This document shows, one piece after another, positions 11,517 through 22,949 of a stretch of DNA of 64,000 nucleotides. Made by a program: the position numbers and the translations under genes. Source of the stretch: Hemileia vastatrix (Eukaryota; Basidiomycota; Pucciniomycetes; Pucciniales; Zaghouaniaceae); assembly GCA_030280995.1 (NCBI GenBank), contig JASXTE010000008.1, positions 8,251,712-8,315,711 of the forward strand, in the 5' to 3' direction. Positions within the stretch are counted from its first letter, which is position 1; every line of letters begins with the position of its first letter. The notes under the pieces are model-generated. The model searched no databases, had not been told where the DNA came from, and worked only from the letters and a program-made list of their open reading frames with translations.

Positions 11517-12668
11517 TATGGTAAGGTAAACTCTTAAAGTCGCCTTGCTGTAAGCAGAATCTGGAGGAGATATGTGGATTTAGCTGAAAACCCCGTCCTT
11601 CCAATAAAAATAACAAAATGGGAATTCTAAATCACTAAGCTAACCAGTCTACTTGGATCTGATTGATAAAAGTAATGAAACTCTAAAATAATTAACGCTT
11701 ATTGAGATTTAAATAAAAGTGGCTGTTGAGAAAAGAAATACTGATAACAACAATTAAGGTGTACCAGTGAAAGATCTGAAAAGATTGACTTTTATGTTTT
11801 TATAATAATTTGAGTTTTTATGAGACAGCAATAATCAAGTCCCAGTGATGAAGACCTTTCTAAAGATACCCTGTATGAAGTGTGATTTAAATTGTTGAGT
11901 AGTATTTCTAAAATGTTATATATATAAAATATAAGGTTATAATGGTATTATAGTTTATTTAATTTGTTGAGTAATTAAAAATGAGACTGTTGTGGTTAAA
12001 GATTAAGCTGTATGTTGTATCCCCCCTCTCAATTTCGAGTTTGAGAGGCACTTAAGTATTCCTAGTCACGTGCCTAAGTTTTCCCCTCAAGAGCTCTCCC
12101 AGAGTCAATCCGGAGCCCGTACGGATTCCGAACGGAGTCCGTACGGAGTTGAAACGGAGTCCAAACGAAGTCCGTAGGGAGTCGAAGCGGAGTCCAAACG
12201 GAGTCCAAGCGGACTCAATTAGAACCTTTAAAACTATAATAAAAAATCTAGAACATGATAGAGCCACTTCCCCTTTATATTCCAAACTAATTTTCGTAGT
12301 CTGCGCAGCTCTAATTTCCCCGTGAAAATTCATCAAAGTTAAGTAGTTTTCTGAAAACGTAAATATTTCTATAAAACTTTAAAATTCATTTTAAAAATAT
12401 AAGAAAAATAGTAAAAACTCTGGAAAAATTTACCAAGGTTCTTGAGTGACTCGACTTGATACTAATAAACTTTTCACACCGTAAAATAAGTTTTCTCCGT
12501 AAAATAAATTGTTTTTGTGTAGGCATTCGCTTGTGACCAATTTCTTCATATTTAAAACTCTAATAAATTAAATAAAACCCTTTTATATAAAAAAATAACA
12601 CCAATCTTGCACGCCTTAATAACTCCATTTACGTACTTAGGTGCCATACTAAACTTTAGGCTACCACA
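11517..12668 (-). repeat. 5' LTR of element A, right copy
   Basis: A 1152-bp LTR that matches 2366-3514 with a few indels. Its outer end TGTGGTAG at 12668 borders directly on RT code of element F. It carries the same CGGAG repeats, at about 12110-12215, with some units changed (for example CGGATTC and CGAAGTC). Confidence 0.9.
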
Positions 12669-15337
12669 CCGGTTTTAATTTCTTATGAAAAATATAAGTC
12701 TAGATTATGTGGAGATTACAGAGCATTAAACACTTATAGTATTGATGATATTTATCCTTTACCCAAAATTAATTCAATACATGCTACCTTGCAAGGTGCA
12801 GAATTTATTAGTTGTTTGGATGGAAATAAATTGTATCATCAAGTTCCTGTTGAGAAAAATTCTCAAAAATTTTTCTTATTGCTACTCATATGGGCATATA
12901 TAAGTATGTTAGAATGCCATTTGGCCCTAAAAATGCCCCTTCAGTTTTTAAAAAAGTCATGGATAACACTTTCCATCAGGAAATAACTGAGGGATGGCTC
13001 ATGGTGTATATTGATGATATAATAGTTTTTTCTAAAACTTTTGATGAACATATGGTTCATTTAAATAGGGTTTTCCAAAAAATGGATGAAATCAATATTT
13101 CCTTGTCCTTGAAAAAGTGTAAATTTGGTTTTCAGTCTTTGAAAGTCCTTGGCCATGTTGTGTCAGGCCTACAAATTTGTGTAGACCACAACAAAGTTGC
13201 TTCAATTCAAAATGTGATGGCACAAACTCCTGTAAGAGAAATTCAAAGTTTTTTGGGTATGTGTGGCTATTATAGACAATATATTTAAAATTATCAGGTC
13301 ATAGCCTTGCCTCTTACCGAACTAACTAGGAAAGATGTTGAATTTATCTGGAATATTGACTGTCAAAAAGCTTTTGATACATTAAAATGTTGCTTAATGA
13401 CAGCCCCTATCTTGGCTCTTCCAGATTTTAACAGACCATTTGTCCTGTATACAGATGCTATCTTTGTTGTTCTGGGTGCTGCCCTTCACCAGAAACAAAT
13501 TATTAATGATAAATTCTCAGAGGTTGTAATTTGTTATATTTCAAGAACCTTGAGAAATAGTGAATTGAAATATGGTGCCACTCAATTACAGTGCTTAGAA
13601 GTTGTTTGGGCTCTTAAGAAGCTTCATTACTATCAAGATGACCAAAGGTTTGAATTGGTAACTGACTGTAGTGCTGTAAATCCCTCTTAAACCTGAAAAC
13701 ACCTAATAGAAATATGTTCAGGTGGCAACTTGCTGTTCAAGAATACAGAGGACGGATGACAATTATCCATAGGGATGGGAATGTTCACTCCAATGTTGAT
13801 ATGCTGTCCAGATTGCCTCTGCCAAATAATGACTCAAATCCTGCTTATGTACCTGAAGATGATACTGTTCATATTCATGGTATATTTATAGTTGATATGG
13901 AAGAAGAGTTATTGAAATTAATACTGGATTCATATGATAAGGATTCTGATTTAAATAAATTGGTTACTATCTTAAATGATCCTAAGAATGCTTCAATTCA
14001 AGCATTGATTAAAACTCTTCCTGCAAAGTATCAAAATTCTTTTAGTAAAGGATATTAGCTGGTCATTTTGATCTTGAAAAAACATTGATTAGAATCAAAA
14101 ACACTGCTTGGTGGGCTAATATGTCTGAAGACACAAAATTATATGTTGAATCTTGTGATTCCTGCTAAAAATCTAAAAAGTTGACAGGTAAAAGAGCAGG
14201 GTTATTACAACATATTGAAGCACCTAATTCTCCTTGGAAAATAATTAACATGGATTTTGTCACTGGTCTTCCTGTTGCAGGTAAAGACAGCTTTAACTCT
14301 TGTTGGGTAATAGTAGATAGATTTGCAAAAATGTGCAAATTTATTCCCACCCACAAAGATGTGTCCACAAATGAAATAGCTTTCTTACGGTGGTCTTCCA
14401 TGTTTAATATTATTGGTTTTCCTAAAGCCATTATCCCTGATAGAGATCCTAAATTTACTTCTGAGTTTTGGACCTCTTTGATGGATATTTGTGGCTGTGA
14501 GTTAAAATTGTCTACAGCTCAATATCCTCAGACTGATGGTCTAGCTGAGAGAATGATTCAAACTCTGGAAGATATGATTAGAAGGCATTGTGCTTTGGTT
14601 TATAATATAAAGAAAATGACAGATTTACTCATGACTGGGTCACTCTATTGCCTGGTCTTGAATTTGCATATAATAGCACTGTTCATTCTGTCACTGAGAA
14701 AAAGCCTTTTGAGCTTTGGTTAGGTTATGTCCCAAACACTTCTGCTCAGATTCTCAATAATAAATTACCTAAGTTGGAACTACACCCTGGTGTAAAATCT
14801 TTTATGCAAATGAAACAGCTACGCAGAAAACATGCTCAAAGCTGTATTGATAAAGCATTTGAATATAAAAAGAAAAGATGGGATAAATCCCATAAAGAAT
14901 ACACATTTAACAAGGGTGATGAATTGTTGATATCTACTGTCCATTTAAATTTACAAGGTAACAACAAATTAAAAGATCCTTTTGTAGGACCATTTGTTGT
15001 TTAAAGAATGGTTGGAGATAATGCAGTAGAAGTTGTATTTTATTCTCCATATGATAGGAAACATCCTGTTTTTCCCATTTCTTTGCTTAAGCCTTATACT
15101 TCCAACAGTGACTTATTTCCCAAGAGAAGTGTAAGACCTAAGAAAAACCCTCAGGAAGTCACAGAAACTGCAGAAATCGATAAAATTCTCAATGATAGAA
15201 TTATCACTTCTGAAAGAGGTATTTAATATTTATTAAGATATAAGAACAAATCATCTGAATATTATGCATGGATACCTGGCAAGAAGATTTCAAATCTTCC
15301 TACTCTGTTAAAAAAGTACAAAAAGAAAAAATCATAG
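12669..15337 (+). pseudogene. Pol remnant of element F: RT, RNase H, integrase, weak chromodomain
   Basis: This is the older plus-strand relative of D and E, cut at its 5' side by element A inside RT. RT keeps YIDD (near 13010) after MPFGPKNAPSVF. RNase H follows with LYTDA and a tail up to 13860. The integrase has a D-containing MDFVTGLP, DRDPKF and GLAERM. The C-terminal tail (15160-15337) resembles a chromodomain (KILNDRI, then W near 15270). Damage: frameshifts near 12870, 13680 and 14610, stops near 13288, 14165, 15003 and 15225, and a deletion of about 115 bp near 14045 that removes the integrase N-terminal part. At the RNase H/integrase junction it has a sense codon (TCA) where D and E have TAA. 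Confidence 0.9.
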
Positions 15338-15358
15338 CATTTTTTTATTGTTTTTTTA

Positions 15359-15369
15359 GAGTGAGGGAG
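15359..15369 (+). promoter_or_regulatory. Polypurine tract of element F
   Basis: GAGTGAGGGAG directly before the LTR start TGTCAG, the same as in D and E. Confidence 0.8.
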
Positions 15370-16630
15370 TGTCAGACAAGCTATACCAGGAGCCCAGTAG
15401 ATGATATGTTAAATTATTGGACCTGAAAGAGGGCGTAAGAATTGTATTTTATATATATAAATTAATATTTTATTGCATAGTAAAATTATATAAGTAACTT
15501 ATTAAAATTATGTGTTATATAAATTTTATTGTTATATAAAATTTTATAAATTTAAATTAAGCATAATATATTTTATATTCTACAAATAATGGCGCATTTT
15601 TATGTATTTAATAATTATAAATTAATAATTAATTAATTACAAAACATATATTATAATTATATATGTAAAATTGACTTATAATGTAATTAAGTTAATTAAT
15701 TAATTTTATATATTAAATAAAACTTCATATATTATTAAACAATAATATTGGGCGCTTCTTTTGACCATTAATTGTGTCAGGAAAAATTATTAAATAAATT
15801 ATAATACTTATTTAATAACATAGTATTAAAATCCCCACTATAAATTACAAATATCACTAAATTAATTTTATGTTTCATTTAAAATAATTACATACTTAAA
15901 ACAGTTAGTTAAAATTGCTTTAAACTGGATTGAATTTATTACATAAATTTTTGGTGTGAAAATAATATTATTTGTTTTACTTAAAACCTTTACATGTCAC
16001 TATAATGTCTGTTTATGATTATTTTACTCATTGTTCTCATGCTTCAGACTTACTTGGTTAATAATTATTTTAATTAAGTTTTTTGAGAATTTATGGTGGG
16101 AAAATGATTAATTACTCACGGGTTTTAGTTAATTGTTTCATATTTTTCTCTTAATAGTCATGTTTCATATCTACTCTGTTATCTTTTGTTTTAGCTATTT
16201 CTATTTTGTATTTATTGATTAATGGAGCTTCAGGAGGTCCCTTGGTCTATAAAAGAACCTTGGGTAATCCCCTTTAATGGCATCACTTACTATACAATCA
16301 AAACTTGAACATATTTTAATATAATAGGTTTATTATTATTTTTATTAGTATTACAACTCTAATTTAAATTTTATATAACTAACTACAGGTTGCATTAAGT
16401 CTAATAGTAATAATAGTGTCTTCCGCCCAGAGAAAATAATACTTACTTTAAACAAATATATTATAATTTAATAAACCTCACCATTGTGTTAACTCCCAAG
16501 GAAACTTGTTGCCTCTCTCTATCTCAGAATTATAATCTTTTTACTATTTTTCTTTTATCTCTTTATTTTTATTATCCTCCTCCTATTTTTCCTCTCTTCT
16601 TCTCCCTCTTCTAGACGACCAGCTGAAAAA
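15370..16630 (+). repeat. 3' LTR of element F
   Basis: It starts TGTCAGACAAGC after the polypurine tract. A TATA-like TATAAAAG lies at 16247. The end is placed near 16630 because the stretch TTCTAGACGACCAGCTGA there is matched by the H LTR (23197-23220) and resembles the ends of the solo LTR and E LTRs. The end is approximate, as the terminal CA seems mutated. Confidence 0.65.
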
Positions 16631-16929
16631 CCCCAGAAACAAATAAATGTTATCATGATTACCTGTTATACAACCCAAGGTCATTGGCCCATTACTTTAG
16701 TTGAGGAAATTGATATATAAAAATATTTATTAAAAATTTATGAAAAAAAATATAATTTTTGATGACAACTCTAATCCCCATACTTTTTGGATCTAGATAA
16801 AGTTTTTTTAAATCAATTAACTTTACCTTCTTTCTTTACCTTGTTGATTCTTTGAATCAACTTATGACTGATTTGAAATGAGCAACCAAAATGTGTGGAA
16901 TCTTGACAGGATTCCTAACCAGGAGGAGC
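16631..16929. other. Short flank without clear content
   Basis: AT-rich DNA. A plus-strand frame of 30 codons starts at 16879 but has no support and faces the oxygenase remnant. Nothing else seen. Confidence 0.4.
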
Positions 16930-17748
16930 TTTGGTTGTTTGATGATTATCCTGAGAAGAATTCCAAATAGTCTCGATGATACCATTTCACAAACAAAAAT
17001 CAATGATGCACTGGTGGTCTGGAGAATATAAACCATGTCCTTTGATTTTAGCTGGAGATAATATTGGTTGGCCAGTTATCGGATTGATATATGAGAATAT
17101 ACCAAAAGTAAGAAAATTGGCGTCATTCCTATTAATATGAATCCTATTGTCGAATACAGAATGAGTGATAATAACATTAGAAAATAAAAGATATTTGTGG
17201 CTAATATATTCCCATTTGGAGTCACACCAATTTGGTATTCCAACTTTGGTTGCATTTTCATGATTTTTTTCAAATGCTTTATTACAAAGCTTTTTGAGTC
17301 AAAGAGAAAGAAAAAAGTTAAAGGAAGGTAGAGTGTTGCATAAGTAAAAATCTTCATATTTTTGAGCTTTAGTGATATTCTTGAGCAATGAATATATACC
17401 TTTATAATTGAAATAAGTGAAATGATATTAAGAAAGGAACAAAAATTATTAGACATATCAAGAGAATATCCTTTAACAAAACCAGGTCTCCAACCAAATC
17501 CAATCATGATACCACCTAACAAATTTGTATTCTTTATAGGTAACAGAACCAAAGCCATTTTATAAAGAGTTATGATAAGATTGGATAGTTGATTAAAAGA
17601 TTCATCTTTTACACCATTGAATGAATGAACTTCCAAAATGAATTGGGCCTTAAAAGTATTACTGATAGCTGCAACAACTCTATCATCTCCAAATTCGGTT
17701 AGATATTTGATATCTATTGGTAATTGTTTCAGATATTGAATTTTTTTA
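16930..17748 (-). pseudogene. Probable Tet/JBP-like 2OG-Fe(II) oxygenase, multi-exon remnant
   Basis: Three minus-strand pieces join with plausible introns. Exon 1 (17748 to about 17440) includes LGGIMIGFGWRPGF. A 41-nt intron, GTTCC to AAAG, leads to exon 2 (KNITKAQKYEDFYL). A second intron with a GC donor, a CTTTAAC branch-like site and a pyrimidine tract leads to exon 3 (VGIPNWCDSKWEY, FSNVIITHS, RIHINRND, TFGIF, GHGLYSPDHQ). A TGA near 16997 interrupts before NGIIETIW. The order GxGWR, then a late H-bearing segment and TFG, recalls fungal Tet-like oxygenases, which modify methylated DNA bases. The expected HxD metal pair reads H-I-N, so it may be inactive. The family assignment is from memory of motif order only. 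Confidence 0.45.
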
Positions 17749-18499
17749 TCTACTTAAGTTTTATAAAAAAAATGTTTGGGATATGACAAAAAAAACTTTT
17801 GCAGAGAATTTTTTTTTCAGATATCTTTTCTTCTGATGAGACTGATTATCTTTAATTTTTTTTGATGATTTAGAAGATGATTTTTTTTCAGATATTTTTT
17901 CTTCTGATGAGACTGATTATCATTGAATTTTTTTGATGATTTAGAAGATGATTGTATTGAAGTTGATTTTTAAGAAGATGATAGAGATAATAAAGATGAA
18001 GATGATAAAGAGGATAAAGATGAAGATGATAGAGAAGTAAGGGGTGAATCTGAAGAAGAAGACATTTTTTGATCTGAAAAAAATTTAAATTTCAAAAAAA
18101 AATTCAATTTAAAATAAAATTTAAAGCAAAATCCTTTTAAAAAAAATTAAAAAAAATTTTTTTAAAACAAAAAAAAAAATAAAAATTTTCAGTAAAAATT
18201 ATTTCAAAAAAAAAAAAATTCAAATGAAAACCTGAAGTTTTTTTATAAAAATCTTTCACAGAAAACCCTGACAAAAAAATTTAAAAAAAATAAAAAAAAT
18301 AAAAAAAAATTCAGTAAAAGAAAAATCAAAACAAAAAAATTTATATTCAGTAAAATTATTTGGAAGAAAAATTAAAAATTAAAATCTAAACCTTCTTTGC
18401 TTTGTAATTAACAGGGAAAGTCCTTAAAAGAATGTAAAAGATATTTTTTTTTCTAAAATTCTGCCAAAAAAAAAAAAAATTACAAAAAACAAATTTTAA
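17749..18499. other. Low-complexity stretch, homopolymer-rich
   Basis: 17820-18070 has a near-duplicate of about 60 bp (CAGATATCTTTTCTTCTGATGAGACTGATTAT-type text at about 17818 and 17888) and GATGAAGATGAT-type repeats. On the minus strand these give a serine-rich open stretch starting at 18066, possibly the old N-terminus of the oxygenase. 18070-18500 is A-runs with no code. Confidence 0.5.
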
Positions 18500-19132
18500 G
18501 TATTTTTTTTAGAAAGTAGGTAACCCCTCTTTAACTCCCATAAAAGTCCCATTTCCCCCACTTTATTTCTCTGAAATACCCTATAAAATCCCTCCCTCCT
18601 TGCCTCAATACCCCCCTCAAATAACCTCCTTGCCTGCCTCAAAATCCCCATGAAATCTCCTCCTTATTTGCCTCAAAACCCCCCCGAACCCCCCCTTTAC
18701 CCCTCTTTATTTGTTGCAAACCCCCCCTTTTTTCCCCCTCTTTAGCCGCCTCAAAGCCCTCCCCTCCCACTCCCCTTAAACTGCCTCTACACCCCCCTTC
18801 TTTGTAATGAACGATCAGTAACAATCGTTCATTAAGAAGAAGGGGGGTAGAGGCGGATTAATGGGAGTGGAAGGGGGGGTTTGGGGCGGCTAAAAAGAGG
18901 AGAAGGGGGGAGGGTTGAGGCGCCTAAAGAGAGGGGAAAAGGGGGTCATGAGGCACCTAAAGAGAGGGGAAGGGGGGTCATGAGGCACCTAAAGAGGGGG
19001 GAAAGGGGGGATATGGGACAGGTAAAGAGTGTGAAATAAGGGGGACTTGAGGAAGGTAAAGAGAGGGGAGAAGGAGTGACTTGAGGCAGGTAAAGAGAGC
19101 GAAAAAGGGGTGAAATGAGGCAGCTAAAGATG
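18500..19132. repeat. G/C-rich foldback with tandem-repeat arms
   Basis: An inverted repeat centred near 18819. The inner 34 bases of each arm (18782-18815 and 18824-18857) pair almost perfectly, including AATGAACGAT against ATCGTTCATT. Outside this the arms extend about 300 bases as imperfect C-rich (left) and G-rich (right) tandem repeats of about 30-35 bp, of the type GAGGC-N-GCTAAAGAGAGGGGAAGGGGGG. The asymmetry of G and C between arms is extreme in this AT-rich window. No protein is encoded that I would trust. Confidence 0.8.
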
Positions 19133-19137
19133 GTGAA

Positions 19138-20638
19138 TGTCAGCCTGTATATTCCCAGGACTGAGTAAAAACTACTTATAAGTTATGTTAAACACATGAA
19201 CTATACATGGGAATAATAATTAAGAGTACACAAACAGTATATATAAGTAAAATTATGATACTATACAAAATATGCCATTATAACACCTTATATACACGCA
19301 TATATCCACATTTTATAAGTCTTATGTACTTAATATTAAGTTGAAATATGTTAGAGTAATCTTAAGAACCTTAAGTATAAGGCTATATAATTTTTAAGTA
19401 CACTTAAAGCTGTTATTTTCACTGTTTTATGCAAAAAACAAGAAATGTGCTTTATTTCACTTAAAAGTTGACTATATGCGCTATAAATTTGAGAATATCA
19501 AAAATGCGCTTTGACAGAAGAATTTATCTCATTTAGGACTATTGATTTGGCTATTTAAATGTATAAAAATAACACTTTTCAATTTTGGTGTTTTTTATGC
19601 CAGAAATGGCTTCTGTGTACTGGCCACATACTGCCTGCTTTTTTCCTGTGTGAATAGCTTCATTTTTAGCAAAGTTAGATTTTTCACACTATAATTACCC
19701 CACATTCTAAGCCCACTGTGAGGAAACACACTAAAATAGGCGACAGGCGCTTATTTAGTGTCCTAGCTTAATCAATAATGCATTGACCCTGTTTATATGC
19801 ACTAATTTCATTAATAACCTCACTCTTGGCATCTTATTTCATCACCACGCTTAAATTTGCCTAATTTTAGTCAAGGATTTACCCGTGCAAGCGCCTGCCA
19901 AGAACTGCATGTAGTTCCCCCACATCTCACGCTCTTTTTTGAGTTTTTGGGTGGTTTCTCAGTCAATATTGGTTATTTTTGGATGGGAATTTCACGTAGT
20001 ATAATTTCAGGATTAGCCCCTACATTTCTGAAGTTAATCCCCCTTATTATTAAGCTATTATTAACTTTAAAAAGTCTCCTTTAGCCTTTTATATTATTGT
20101 TTTATACGCATATACTCTCTTTTTGTCTTTTCCTTTAATTTTGAAGGATTTCCCTTATTATTACAGGATTTTGACGGTTGTTATTTATCTAAATATGTCA
20201 TGGGTTACTAGGGATGTTTATGGGCAGGTCTATTACTTGTTTTGAGGCGTCATTAACTGTGTATTGGATGGTACATCAAGGGAATCATGGGGGAATTCAG
20301 TGTGTATAAAAGGAGGAGGTTTTTGGGTCTTGTTTCTTCATTCTTTATCATTTACAATTCAACCAATATAACCAAATAAATTACAATACATATCAATTAG
20401 TACTTTTATAAAACTTTTGAATAGTATCTTAATTATAAAATCTATTTTTCTACCAACTACAAAGATTGTAAGCCATATATAAAAATAGTGAGAATTATAT
20501 TACAGAGACCTTTAATTTTGATTATATTTTACTACTTATTGGATTTATACTACAGTATTCATATAAAACCATTTAAATCTTCTAGACAACTGACCATTCA
20601 AGCTAGTTCACGTCCTTATACTTGACCTCAGCCTGACA
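19138..20638 (+). mobile_element. Solo LTR with perfect target-site duplication
   Basis: 1501 bp starting TGTCAGCC and ending CTGACA, flanked on both sides by GTGAA (19133-19137 and 20639-20643). A promoter-like GTGTATAAAAGG lies at about 20314. The ends and promoter layout resemble the LTRs of E and D, so it belongs to that lineage, but it is nearly twice as long. No internal code is present, as expected after LTR-LTR recombination. Orientation is taken from the TATA position. Confidence 0.85.
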
Positions 20639-20643
20639 GTGAA

Positions 20644-21127
20644 GGAGAGAAAAAAAAAGAAAAAAAAAGACAAAAAAGAGAAAAAAAAATTAGTCTAACC
20701 TTGAAAATAAAAAAAAGGACTTACAAAAAAAAAAACAAAAAAAAAAAACAAAAAAACAAAAAAACCAAAAAAAAGCAAAATAAAAAAATTCATGATTAGC
20801 AAATTAAAAACAAGAAAAAAGAAAAAAAAAGACTTACCTGGTGAGATGAGTTGAGAAAATAAAAATAACCAAAATATTTGAGTGATGTTTGAGGAGAGGA
20901 TGAAAAGGATATGAGTGATGAATGAAAAAAAAAAATCACTGACAAAATATGGGATTTCAGAAAATATGTGATTTCATGTTGAGCTGGTGAAAGAAAACCA
21001 ATGAGCCCTCCAAAAAGAAGATATTCACCATAAATTCAAAAAACAAATGAATATGCAACAAACCAAAATACCAAACCAAGTGAATAAAGTACACAAAGAG
21101 GAGATTTGGATAGGACAAAAAAATAAT
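20644..21127. other. A-rich segment between solo LTR and transposase
   Basis: 20640-20830 is made of A-runs interrupted by single G or C bases; 20831-21127 is ordinary AT-rich DNA. I looked for the left terminal inverted repeat of the Harbinger-like element here and did not find one. Confidence 0.5.
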
Positions 21128-22441
21128 TTAAAAGGGTGGTGAAGAGAAATGTTGGAGAGTAATAGGCATAATGGCAGAGCATATGCTGGTTGAATGAATG
21201 TTTTGTGATTCAACAGAGGGGAGAGCCGGTGCTGGTTCAGGATCCTCTACTTCATAAAGATTATTCCACTCATCCTTTAAATCAGCTAGGATATTGTGGA
21301 ATATAATGCAAGTCATGATCCAATGATTTGCAGTTTTGATCTCCAATTTTTTTGGAAATTTGATTCTGAGCTCCCGAAGACTAGAAAATTGTCCCTTTAA
21401 AATACCTATAGCATGTTCAATTTGTACTCTTGATTGGGCAAGGTGATAATTAAAGGCAGTTTTGGGGTCACTTTCTAAATTTTCACCACGGAAAGCAGGT
21501 ATAATGTACTTTCCACTTGAATATGCTGAGTCTGCAAGGAGGTACTGAGACTTGTCAAAGTATGAGTCAGGGGTTTAAGAAATCCTCATTCTTTGGAAGA
21601 CGGAAGAGTCATGACATGAGCCAGGGCAGCCACTATGAAAAGCAATAAATTTTTTATTGACATCGCATACAAGTTGAACAGCAATAGAGTATCTAGAAAG
21701 AAGATAAAAAGTTAGTTTATGAAGGATGAGAAATTGGAGAAGATTTTGAAGAAACCTTTTTTTGTGATAAAAACAATTGTTACCATCATAAGCAGGCTTT
21801 TGACTCAAAGGTATAGTTGTGCCATCAACAAATCCTACACAGCCAGGGAAACCTTCAGCTTGCATTACTTGAGAGGATTCAAGTCGCTGTTCTGGAGTTG
21901 GGCAAGCAAGTGTTTGAGACTTGAGGGAAAGGATAGCAATAATACAGTGCTTGGTGTATAATATCAGGGTACCATATCCTATGTTAAAGAGATTATCCAA
22001 AAGTCTTACAGCGGCACCGTTTCCATTTGAGCCAAAGCAAAATAGTGCAACAGCAAGTTGGACAGCAGGATTACACTGTTTGTTATGGGAATTTTTATGA
22101 AAGATAGGTTGACCGGAGATGATTTGATAAATTTTGAAGAAAGAATTGGGAGAAGTTCTAAAAATTTGGGTGAAGATTAAATGAGGAATGTTGAGAATGG
22201 AGGCCAGATCATATCGGGGATCATGATAAAGATTTGGCCCCCTGGTGATGATGTAACAATTTTTCGAAAGAAAACACATATAAGCTAAAGCATCTTCCAA
22301 ATCAGAGTCAGATTTATATTGAAGAAATAAAAGAAAAGTAATAGCATTCATTTTTGAGTGAAGTGGCTTCCTAGTAAAGAGGTGTTTCATTGTTTCCAGT
22401 GGAAGGGTCATGTGATGAGAGAAGTAGGAATTCACCGCCAA
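21128..22441 (-). pseudogene. PIF/Harbinger-type DDE transposase, one in-frame stop, one intron
   Basis: The product would cut and paste a DNA transposon. Minus-strand code starts at ATG 22441. The DDE core is readable: first D in GFVDGTTIPL, a DVNKKFIAFHSGCPGSCHD segment, second D in LADSAYSSGKY, and E in VQIEHAIGILKGQF. The C-terminus has TCIIFHNIL, typical of HARBI1-like proteins. A 63-nt intron at 21755-21693 is suggested by GTTTC at its start, CTAAC as branch site and TTTCTAG at its end; its removal restores KKRYSIAVQLVCD-like continuity, and it keeps frame if retained. One TAA at 21575-21577 splits an otherwise open frame to 21128. Total about 415 residues after splicing, near the usual size. 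Confidence 0.88.
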
Positions 22442-22654
22442 ATGTGCAGTTGGGGTGTGTAGATAGAAAAAAAACTTAAGTTTTTTCCACCAAAATTAAG
22501 TAGCATAGAGTGAGGAAAGACTTAAGGATTGCATCAGCAATTATGAATTGTGTGACTTTCTTGCAAATCCATCATCGATGAGATGAGTTTGGGATCAGGA
22601 ATTAGGAATATAAATCGGGGTATAAGAGGCAGGATAATGAATTTTTGTGGATTC
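22442..22654. other. Flank upstream of the transposase
   Basis: AT-rich, no code seen. It probably belongs to the same DNA transposon, since the candidate right terminal repeat lies beyond it at 22758-22771. Confidence 0.4.
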
Positions 22655-22686
22655 CTTATCCACTAGACCTGGGGCTAGTGGATAAG
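22655..22686. repeat. Perfect 12-bp hairpin
   Basis: CTTATCCACTAG and its exact complement CTAGTGGATAAG flank an 8-nt loop. Placed about 75 bases inside the candidate transposon end, like a subterminal repeat. Confidence 0.75.
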
Positions 22687-22757
22687 AATCTTTGGCAATT
22701 AATAATGTCTGATCCTGGGAAAAAAAATTCCTGATCCCTAATTTCAGATCCCTGAAC

Positions 22758-22769
22758 ATTGATACCCCC

Positions 22770-22819
<50 letters not shown>

Positions 22820-22825
22820 GGGGGT
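22758..22825. repeat. TAA microsatellite framed by inverted GGGGGTATCAA ends
   Basis: TTGATACCCCC, then about 15 TAA units, then GGGGGTATCAA. The framing sequences are exact inverted copies. PIF/Harbinger elements use TAA-type 3-bp target sites, so this looks like two transposon ends facing each other across an expanded TAA target. The sequences beyond the 11-bp core differ on the two sides. Confidence 0.65.
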
Positions 22826-22931
22826 ATCAAAGTTAGAATCCTCCCATTTCAAAATACCTCATTTCTTCCACCAAATCAATCATGAATATTTTATAAAAAA
22901 TATGCCATATTAACCACAAAAAAAAAATCTG

Positions 22932-22949
22932 GAACCTGCTAGCAGGTTC
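22932..22949. repeat. Perfect 18-bp palindrome
   Basis: GAACCTGCTAGCAGGTTC reads the same on both strands. It is followed by AAATCCC, so the right half looks like a tRNA T-arm; no tRNA fold is present. Confidence 0.6.

Larger units (their letters stand above)
2366..12668 (-). mobile_element. Ty3/gypsy element A, right copy, complete from LTR to LTR
   Basis: The minus-strand order is 5' LTR (12668-11517), PBS, Gag-protease (11343-8728), hairpin repeats (8475-7797), integrase (7845-6139), hairpin repeats (6165-5903 and 4820-4179), PPT (3524-3515) and 3' LTR (3514-2366). No reverse transcriptase or RNase H is present between protease and integrase, where this lineage should have about 2 kb of it, so the copy is internally deleted and could only move in trans. 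It is inserted in the RT of element F at 12668/12669. The left target duplication lies outside the window, so it cannot be tested. Confidence 0.9.

Noticed and set aside
16879..16971. Plus-strand frame starting MSNQNVW
   Set aside because: Only 30 codons, and on the opposite strand the sequence continues the oxygenase-like protein.
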